Position numbers and translations under genes: made by a program
Assembly: GCA_900751785.1 (NCBI GenBank)
Contig: CAADSM010000062.1
Span: 1-28,032, forward strand
DNA: 28,032 bases
Direction: 5' to 3'
Origin: Lachnospiraceae bacterium
Lineage (GTDB): Bacteria; Bacillota; Clostridia; Lachnospirales; Lachnospiraceae
Notes under the pieces: model-generated
Databases searched by the model: none
Seen by the model: only the letters and a program-made list of their open reading frames with translations
What the model was told of the DNA's origin: nothing
In this document: in pieces, positions 23,035-28,032 of the stretch
Layout: each line of letters opens with the position of its first letter
Position numbering within the stretch: position 1 is the first letter of the stretch

Positions 23035-24425
23035 TTCACACCTTCTCGCGTATCTTCAAGGATGATCCCTTTCGCAAGAAGCTCATCCCTGATCTGGTCA
23101 GCTCTTGCAAAATTTCTCTCTTTTCTTGCCGCCTGGCGCTCAGCGATCAGCGCTTCTATATCCGCGTCGAGGATCTCTTCCTCTCTCTCCACGATGATCC
23201 CGAGGACATCCGTCAGGCTCACCAGCCGTTTCAGCAGACTCTCCAGATATTCTCGGGAGCTGTCTCCGCCGGCTGTTGTATTGATATATTTTACCAGCTC
23301 GAATACCGCAGCGATCGCATCAGCAGTATTGAAGTCGTCATCCATCGCCTTCTCAAAGCTTTCAACATATTCTGCAGACTTTGCAAACTTCTTCTGCTCC
23401 TCTTCCGTCATCGCTGTACTGCCGGCACTGCCGATCAGGAATTTCAGGTTCTCTGCCGCTGTCACGATCCTGTTCAGTCCGCTGCGCGCTGATTCCATCA
23501 GGTCTGCACTGAAGTTGAGCGGGCTTCTGTAATGTGCGCTCAGCATAAAGAATCTCAGCACCTGAAGATCATACTTTTCACTGATCTCGCGCACGGTGAA
23601 GAAATTTCCGAGGGACTTGGACATCTTCCTGTTATCGATATTGAGGAATCCGTTATGCATCCAGTATTTTGCAAACTCCTTGCCGTTAGCCGCCTCACTC
23701 TGGGCGATCTCATTTTCGTGGTGTGGGAAGATCAGGTCCTCTCCGCCCGCATGGATGTCGATCTGCTCGCCCAGATACTTCTTAGACATCTCTGAGCACT
23801 CAATATGCCATCCCGGACGTCCCTCTCCCCACGGAGACTGCCATGCCGGCTCGCCCTCTTTCTTCGGCTTCCAGAGCACGAAATCGAGGGAGTCCTCTTT
23901 CTCATCCTCACCGGTCACGAGAAGGGCGCGTCCTCCGGACTGAAGATCATCCAGATTTTTATGTGAGAGCTTCCCGTAGTCTTTGAACCTTCTCGTGCGG
24001 AAGTAGACTGTGCCGTTTTTCTCATAGGCATATCCCTTATCGATCAGAGTGCTTATCATCTCGATCATCCCTCCGATCTCTTCTGTGGCAAGGGGATTTT
24101 TCGTGGCCGGCTCAATGTTCATGCCCTCCATATCCTTCTTGCACTCTTCGATATATCTCTTGGAGATCTCATCGGCTGTCACGCCTTCCTCATTCGCCTT
24201 TTTGATGATCTTGTCATCTACATCAGTGAAATTGGACACAAAGTTCACATCATACCCTTTGTATTCAAAATATCTCCTGACTGTGTCGAACACGATCATC
24301 GGGCGTGCATTTCCGATATGGATATAGTTGTACACAGTCGGGCCGCACACATACATTTTCACCTTGCCTTCCTCAAGCGGCACAAAATCCTCTTTTCTCT
24401 TTGACATGGTATTATAAATCTTCAT
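23019..24425 (-). CDS. cysS: Cysteinyl-tRNA synthetase
   Basis: A 468-residue class I synthetase that charges tRNA-Cys. The signature [15 protein letters not shown] (HIGH as HIGN), the zinc residues in the first Cys of [13 protein letters not shown] and FPHHENE, and KMSKSLGN are all seen; the C-terminal anticodon helical domain follows. The frame opens nine codons upstream, but [11 protein letters not shown] is the family start and its ATG (24423-24425) overlaps the cysE stop (ATGA). AGGAG precedes it by 10 bases. The Cys T-box upstream of cysE should control both genes. Confidence 0.98.
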   Translation of the reverse strand: MKIYNTMSKRKEDFVPLEEGKVKMYVCGPTVYNYIHIGNARPMIVFDTVRRYFEYKGYDVNFVSNFTDVDDKIIKKANEEGVTADEISKRYIEECKKDMEGMNIEPATKNPLATEEIGGMIEMISTLIDKGYAYEKNGTVYFRTRRFKDYGKLSHKNLDDLQSGGRALLVTGEDEKEDSLDFVLWKPKKEGEPAWQSPWGEGRPGWHIECSEMSKKYLGEQIDIHAGGEDLIFPHHENEIAQSEAANGKEFAKYWMHNGFLNIDNRKMSKSLGNFFTVREISEKYDLQVLRFFMLSAHYRSPLNFSADLMESARSGLNRIVTAAENLKFLIGSAGSTAMTEEEQKKFAKSAEYVESFEKAMDDDFNTADAIAAVFELVKYINTTAGGDSSREYLESLLKRLVSLTDVLGIIVEREEEILDADIEALIAERQAARKERNFARADQIRDELLAKGIILEDTREGVKWKRA

Positions 24426-25099
24426 GACGTTTTTTCTCCTTTTCCCATACATCTCATATTTTTTATCAGATCCTCAAGTTCCTTGTGAAGCCTGCGGTTC
24501 TCTTCCTGCAGTTCCCGAATATCGCTGAGCACAGGATCGGGCAGATGCACCTGATCCATATCGCTGCGGGGCACCTTTTTATTCTCTCTGCGCACGATCC
24601 TTCCCGGAACACCCACGACAGTACAGTTGGGAGGCACTTCCTCGAGGACGACAGAGCCCGCGCCGATCTTGGAGTTCTCTCCGATCGTGAAGGATCCGAG
24701 GATCTTGGCGCCTGCGCTCACCATAACATTGTCCTGGAGCGTGGGATGTCTCTTCCCCTGTTCCTTCCCGGTCCCGCCCAGGGTCACGCCCTGGTAAAGT
24801 GTGACATTGTCTCCGATCACGGTCGTCTCTCCGATGATGACTCCGCTCCCATGGTCGATGAACAGCCCCTTCCCGATCGTTGCGCCCGGATGTATCTCGA
24901 TCCCGGTTTTTCTGGCCGCTCTCTGAGAGATCCACCTGGCGAGAAAGTAATGCTTTTTCAGATACAGCTTGTGCGCCAGACGGTATCTGAGGATGACCTT
25001 AAAGCTCGGGTAGAGCAGCACTTCCATATTCGATTTGATCGCGGGGTCACGCTCCCGAATCACCTGTATCTCTTCCTTGATATAAGAAATAATTCCCAT
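24422..25099 (-). CDS. cysE: Serine O-acetyltransferase
   Basis: A 225-residue enzyme that acetylates serine to O-acetylserine, the sulfide acceptor for cysteine synthesis. After an N-terminal helical part ([20 protein letters not shown]), a left-handed beta-helix made of hexapeptide repeats carries the active site around [19 protein letters not shown] and GVTLGGTG, followed by [10 protein letters not shown] coiled C-terminal tail ([20 protein letters not shown]) is longer than in short forms. The frame is open 31 codons further, but AGGAG sits 8 bases before the ATG at 25097-25099 ([10 protein letters not shown]), which also fits the family. It heads the operon behind the Cys T-box, and overlaps cysS by 4 bases. 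Confidence 0.97.
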   Translation of the reverse strand: MGIISYIKEEIQVIRERDPAIKSNMEVLLYPSFKVILRYRLAHKLYLKKHYFLARWISQRAARKTGIEIHPGATIGKGLFIDHGSGVIIGETTVIGDNVTLYQGVTLGGTGKEQGKRHPTLQDNVMVSAGAKILGSFTIGENSKIGAGSVVLEEVPPNCTVVGVPGRIVRRENKKVPRSDMDQVHLPDPVLSDIRELQEENRRLHKELEDLIKNMRCMGKGEKTS

Positions 25100-25190
25100 T
25101 TTTCCATCTCCTATGATGTGCCCGGAGACACATCCTGCCCGCAGAATCTTTTCTTCTGCCGGAAAGCCTGTAACATTCCCACAGAATAAC

Positions 25191-25438
25191 AAAAACTCCG
25201 CCTCAGTTTAGAGACGAAGTTATTTCCGCGGTTCCACTCTAATAAAAGAATCTCTTCTTTCACTCATAACATGTAACGTATGCCAGACGTACCCTGCTAC
25301 TTCTTTCACAGGATCAGCTCCCGGATGCACTTCACTGACCTTCCGCCCGGGAATGCTTACAGCCGGCGGCATTCCCTCTCTGAGAGTTTTCAATCAGCTA
25401 CTCTTCCGTTCTCCGCCTTTGAGACTATTTTCTGAACA
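25191..25438 (-). promoter_or_regulatory. T-box leader, cysteine specifier
   Basis: On the minus strand the T-box AGAGTGGAACCGCGG (25226-25240) is followed by a terminator with stem AACTTCGTCTC / GAGGCGGAGTT and five T (25191-25221). The 5' part contains GTGAAGTGCATCCGGGAG, which offers a UGC codon (25327-25329) in the specifier-loop setting, after GGAAGAGTAGC. Uncharged tRNA-Cys would be expected to favour the antiterminator and so raise cysE and cysS. Confidence 0.93.
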
Positions 25439-25444
25439 TAATTT

Positions 25445-25473
25445 ATATTATGAAACTTTCCTTCTTTTGTCAA
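25445..25473 (-). promoter_or_regulatory. Promoter of the Cys T-box operon
   Basis: On the minus strand a perfect TTGACA (25468-25473) and TAATAT (25445-25450) are 17 bases apart, just upstream of the leader. Confidence 0.85.
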
Positions 25474-25507
25474 CCCTTTCAGAGTTCCCGTTTATGATCT
25501 GTCGTAT

Positions 25508-25542
25508 CAGTTCAGCCATAGGGTAAGGGGCAGGCCGAACTG
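25508..25542 (-). terminator. Possible terminator hairpin after the GNAT gene
   Basis: CAGTTCGGCC and GGCTGAACTG (minus strand; one G-U pair) enclose 15 bases, 14 bases after the GNAT stop codon. Flanking GTCGT and ACGAC could extend the stem. No T-run follows, so the function is uncertain. Confidence 0.4.
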
Positions 25543-25555
25543 CTGCGATCTGTCT

Positions 25556-26698
25556 TTACACGACCTCGTTTATGAACACGCTGCTCAGTTTTTCGATCTT
25601 CTCCAGCTCCTGAGCGAGATGCTCTGAGAGGATCACGTGCTCCGAGCAGCCGATTTCTTCCGCTGTTTTCACTCCGAACAAGAGCTCTGTCAGCTCCGCG
25701 GCCGGGATCACACCTTCCGAATCCTCCGTCTCACTGACATTGAGGCACGTCTCTCCGCTGGCACTGCGCACTCTCCACACCCTGCTGTTCTGTCTGATCA
25801 GCGGGTCTATCACAGCGAATGAGCAGTCTACGGAGCTCTCCTCCGGAACCTTTAAAGCGCCCAGAAGTGCAGGGAGATACAGGATACGCGCCATGATAAG
25901 AGGTCTTTCTGTCCGATGCGTCCCGCCTTCATATCCGTATGCTTTTACCGGCCGGCCGTCAGGACACTTCAGCTCACAGACCGCGCGTTCAACTTCCGCT
26001 TCATACCCCGGCAGGATCAGGGGTTCCCGGATCTCCGTCTCATCCTCCGAGGCATAGGCGAACATTCCTACGATACGCCCTTCATCTTTTAAGAGCCGAA
26101 CTCCCCCGCGCTCGCTCTGCTGTTCAAGGATCATCGTCCGGTAGTATTCTTCATCGCGGACCGCATACACCTGCCATTTTCCGGCAAAGTTCTGCGCAAA
26201 AAAATCAGAGAGAGCCTCTGCATCCCAGATTCCTGCATCTGAACTCTCCACTCCGGAATTGAACATCTTTTTCTCTGCGTCATCACATCCCGAAAGGATC
26301 CCTGTCTTCTGCCGATAGATATATCTGAAATCATAGGGCGTATAAATCGCTTCCGCCGCTGGCATCAGAAAGGTAAACGGGATTTTCCGGGCATACATAT
26401 CTTCCATGGACTTCTTAAGCAGGCTCCCCATATATCCTCTGCCGCGATACTCCTTCTGAGTCGCCACTGCAATGATATAGTTTGACGGAAACTTCTGGTC
26501 ATTAACCTGCATCGTATACGGGTTGAGCTGGAGCATGGAGCGTATGTCTCCGTCCTCCTCGATCACATAGATCTCGTTCGTCCGCGCTTTGATAAAATAA
26601 TAGTAGTCGAGAAACTCCTTCGTATCTTCAGGGAACACCTCTTCCCACAGCTTCCTTGTCACGGGATGTTCCTCTGTTTTCAGTCTGCGAAGCATCAT
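25556..26698 (-). CDS. GNAT acetyltransferase, Eis-like with C-terminal SCP2-type domain
   Basis: A 380-residue protein. Residues 1-150 form a GNAT domain with the acetyl-CoA loop in VATQKEYRGRGYMGSLLKKS (residues 78-97) and FTFLMPAAEAIYTPYDFRY following. A second, degenerate GNAT-like half and a C-terminal sterol-carrier-like part (about residues 270-380) match the layout of Eis-type acetyltransferases that modify amines such as aminoglycosides or lysine; the substrate here is unknown. The ATG at 26696-26698 shares its A with the ispF stop codon (TAATG) and has GGAG 8 bases upstream, so ispF and this gene are translationally coupled. A start 12 codons earlier is less likely. Confidence 0.88.
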   Translation of the reverse strand: MMLRRLKTEEHPVTRKLWEEVFPEDTKEFLDYYYFIKARTNEIYVIEEDGDIRSMLQLNPYTMQVNDQKFPSNYIIAVATQKEYRGRGYMGSLLKKSMEDMYARKIPFTFLMPAAEAIYTPYDFRYIYRQKTGILSGCDDAEKKMFNSGVESSDAGIWDAEALSDFFAQNFAGKWQVYAVRDEEYYRTMILEQQSERGGVRLLKDEGRIVGMFAYASEDETEIREPLILPGYEAEVERAVCELKCPDGRPVKAYGYEGGTHRTERPLIMARILYLPALLGALKVPEESSVDCSFAVIDPLIRQNSRVWRVRSASGETCLNVSETEDSEGVIPAAELTELLFGVKTAEEIGCSEHVILSEHLAQELEKIEKLSSVFINEVV

Positions 26699-27255
26699 TA
26701 TTCCTGCTCCTCCGCCGCTTTCTGTCCACAGCATCCTCTGCAGGCAGGCGCCTCCTGAGAAATATCAACGCTGCTGTAATTCATATATTTTTCGATGGCA
26801 CATACAGCCTGTGAGGAAATCCCCTCCCCTGTGCCGGTAAATCCCAGTCCCTCTTCTGTTGTCGCCTTAACATTGACCTGATCTGTTTCAATGTTGAGGG
26901 CATCTGCGATATTCTGACGCATCTGATCAATATGCGGGCGCATCTTCGGGCGCTGTGCGATGATCGTCGCATCGATGTTTTCGATGAGGTAGCCCTGTTC
27001 TTCGAGAAGCGCTCCCACATGCTCCAGCAGACGGATGCTGGATATCCCTTTATACTGCGGATCTGTATCCGGGAAATGCTTCCCGATATCCCCCAGCGCC
27101 GCAGCCCCGAGCAGTGCATCCATGATCGCGTGCAGCAGGACGTCGGCATCTGAATGACCGAGAAGCCCTTTCTCATATGGGATCTCAACGCCGCCTAAGA
27201 TCAGCTTTCTCCCTTCTGTCAGTCTGTGAACATCGTAGCCCATACCTATCCTCAT
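26698..27255 (-). CDS. ispF: 2-C-methyl-D-erythritol 2,4-cyclodiphosphate synthase
   Basis: A 185-residue trimeric enzyme of the MEP (non-mevalonate) isoprenoid pathway, making the cyclodiphosphate and releasing CMP. Zinc ligands D8 and H10 (GYDVHRL) and H42 (LLHAIMDA), HSDADV, and [11 protein letters not shown] and [10 protein letters not shown] near the C-terminus are conserved. The enzyme body ends near residue 158, and an extra tail of about 25 residues with CRGCCG and EEQE follows, which is unusual. The ATG at 27255 has GGAG 8 bases upstream; an ATG two codons earlier is too close. It lies just after a membrane protein gene with a stop-start overlap and just before the GNAT gene. Confidence 0.96.
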   Translation of the reverse strand: MRIGMGYDVHRLTEGRKLILGGVEIPYEKGLLGHSDADVLLHAIMDALLGAAALGDIGKHFPDTDPQYKGISSIRLLEHVGALLEEQGYLIENIDATIIAQRPKMRPHIDQMRQNIADALNIETDQVNVKATTEEGLGFTGTGEGISSQAVCAIEKYMNYSSVDISQEAPACRGCCGQKAAEEQE

Positions 27256-27257
27256 GA

Positions 27258-27743
27258 TCATCTCTCCTCAAAATCCGTTTCCAGTTCTTCTATCTGTTCT
27301 TCCTTATCAAGCTCTTCTGTCTGATTCTCATCCTGGCTGTTATTCTCAGACGACAGTTCTTCTGCCCTGCCGCCCTCTGACTCATCCGCTTCTGTGATGT
27401 CCAGATCTTCTTCCTCTCCTTCATCAGAGTTCTTTGGATCTGTGATCTTCACCATCGCAGGCTTCTTTCTGCGCTTGGCCGCCGACTGCTCCTGTGTCTC
27501 ATATTCTTTCCCGTCTTCCCCCGCATCCGGAGCACTATCCTCCGGCCGCAGCATCAGCCAGAGCTTTCTGAATGAGAAAAGCGCATCCACGGCTCCGACA
27601 ATGATTACAACTCCTGCGAACAGGCCGAGAGGAACTGTATTGGTCGGACGCTGATCTGTTATCTGGATCAGGAGGCGTATCCCTATGAAAGTGAGAAATC
27701 CGCCCAGCAGTATCCGGATAGTATACATCATCTGTTTATTCAT
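27258..27743 (-). CDS. Membrane protein with long acidic tail, unknown
   Basis: A 161-residue protein. Two N-terminal hydrophobic segments (about residues 8-25, [19 protein letters not shown], and 38-56, [19 protein letters not shown]) are followed by about 100 hydrophilic residues very rich in Glu, Asp and Ser/Gln (for example [19 protein letters not shown]). The tail is probably disordered and in the cytoplasm. GGAGG lies 10 bases before the ATG. The stop is directly next to the ispF start. I do not recognise a family with certainty. A promoter with an inverted repeat across its -35 box lies upstream. Confidence 0.8.
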   Translation of the reverse strand: MNKQMMYTIRILLGGFLTFIGIRLLIQITDQRPTNTVPLGLFAGVVIIVGAVDALFSFRKLWLMLRPEDSAPDAGEDGKEYETQEQSAAKRRKKPAMVKITDPKNSDEGEEEDLDITEADESEGGRAEELSSENNSQDENQTEELDKEEQIEELETDFEER

Positions 27744-27791
27744 TCTATTTTATCCTCCGATATATTACCATTTTGACCATTCTATCATAAA

Positions 27792-27821
27792 ACTTTATCT
27801 TATTCCATTGCCCGTGGCAAT
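27792..27821 (-). promoter_or_regulatory. Promoter of membrane protein-ispF-GNAT with inverted repeat
   Basis: On the minus strand TTGCCA (27815-27820) and TAAAGT (27792-27797) are 17 bases apart, about 50 bases upstream of the ATG. A perfect inverted repeat, ATTGCC-CGT-GGCAAT (27807-27821), covers the -35 box and the adjoining spacer and could be an operator. The stretch 27825-27905 shows no gene. Confidence 0.5.
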
Positions 27822-27909
27822 ATACTTTGTAAACTGAGGGACTATCATGTCACTGTCCGTCTGCTGGCAGCGATCAGCCATAAACCTGACAGACTGTGCT
27901 GTGCAAAAC

Positions 27910-27936
27910 AAAAACGCCGGTCAAACCGGCGTTTTT
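27910..27936 (-). terminator. Terminator after tRNA-Met
   Basis: AAAAACGCCGG, loop TCAAA (plus strand), CCGGCGTTTTT is a perfect 11-bp inverted repeat whose minus-strand reading ends in five T. It lies 4 bases after the tRNA. The symmetry allows termination in both directions. Confidence 0.92.
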
Positions 27937-27940
27937 GTAG

Positions 27941-28014
27941 TAGCGGAAACTGGATTTGAACCAGCGACACCACGGGTATGAACCGTGTGCTCTAGCCAAC
28001 TGAGCTATCTCGCC
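27941..28014 (-). tRNA. tRNA-Met (elongator), anticodon CAT
   Basis: The D arm GCTC/GAGC, anticodon stem CACGG/CCGTG with loop TTCATAC, and T arm GCTGG-TTCAAAT-CCAGT are clear. The acceptor is GGCGAGA against TTCCGCT, with G-U at 1-72 and 6-67 and an A-C mismatch at 5-68. The anticodon stem lacks the three G-C pairs of initiator tRNA and G1-U72 also occurs in Bacillus elongator tRNA-Met, so this is elongator Met; a lysidine-modified Ile tRNA cannot be fully excluded. CCA is not encoded. Confidence 0.92.
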
Positions 28015-28032
28015 ATTTTCTTTTAAGATATG

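Noticed and set aside
25100..25192. N-terminal extension of cysE by 31 codons
   Set aside because: It would begin at the T-box terminator, and the ATG at 25099 has a good ribosome binding site and family start.

Overview
This is ordinary-looking core chromosome of a spore-forming Gram-positive bacterium of the class Clostridia, most likely the family Lachnospiraceae (genus not resolvable by eye). Reasons: a GerA/SpoVAF spore germination protein and the sporulation sigma factor SigH; the Firmicute gene order cysE-cysS-mrnC-rlmB-sigH; two T-box leaders; glutaminyl-tRNA synthetase of the clostridial type; strong AGGAGG ribosome binding sites; moderate GC; three tRNA genes without an encoded CCA end. 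Almost every gene is on the minus strand.

Layout: (1) 1-1013: an unassigned left edge, two divergent small XRE-type regulators and tRNA-Leu(AAG). (2) 1157-3017: a stand-alone TrpB2-type tryptophan synthase beta chain behind a T-box leader with a Trp (UGG) specifier. (3) 3039-4475: infC-rpmI-rplT (IF-3, L35, L20) with a non-AUG (AUU) infC start and a structured attenuator leader. (4) 4583-7838: DegV, a GerA/SpoVAF-family protein behind a sigma-F/G-like promoter, and a monofunctional peptidoglycan glycosyltransferase. (5) 8009-10769: metA (homoserine O-acetyltransferase by its Glu111), a PLP aminotransferase and dUTPase, apparently one operon. (6) 10831-13049: a SEC-C protein, YdcF and a DUF1540 protein, then two tiny genes overlapping tail to tail. 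(7) 13223-18395: purA, a small acidic membrane-anchored protein, a MocR/PdxR-like regulator and glnS. (8) 18442-19777: NUDIX hydrolase, unknown protein, tRNA-Thr(GGU). (9) 19786-25473: cysE-cysS-mrnC-rlmB-sigH-CPBP protease-dtd behind a Cys (UGC) T-box leader. (10) 25556-28014: membrane protein, ispF and a GNAT/Eis-like acetyltransferase in overlapping arrangement, and elongator tRNA-Met.

Common themes are translation and its control (IF-3, two ribosomal proteins, two aminoacyl-tRNA synthetases, D-aminoacyl-tRNA deacylase, rRNA methylation and maturation, three tRNAs), amino-acid supply tied to tRNA charging through T-boxes, and sporulation/envelope functions. I looked for phage, IS elements, CRISPR arrays, toxin-antitoxin and defence modules and found none. 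No convincing undescribed multi-gene system is visible; the most interesting signals are regulatory or small-scale: the AUU-started infC with its attenuator, the forespore-type promoter, the A34 tRNA-Leu, the overlapping tiny genes and the Cys T-box upstream of sigH. All promoter, terminator and pairing calls were made by eye without folding or searching.
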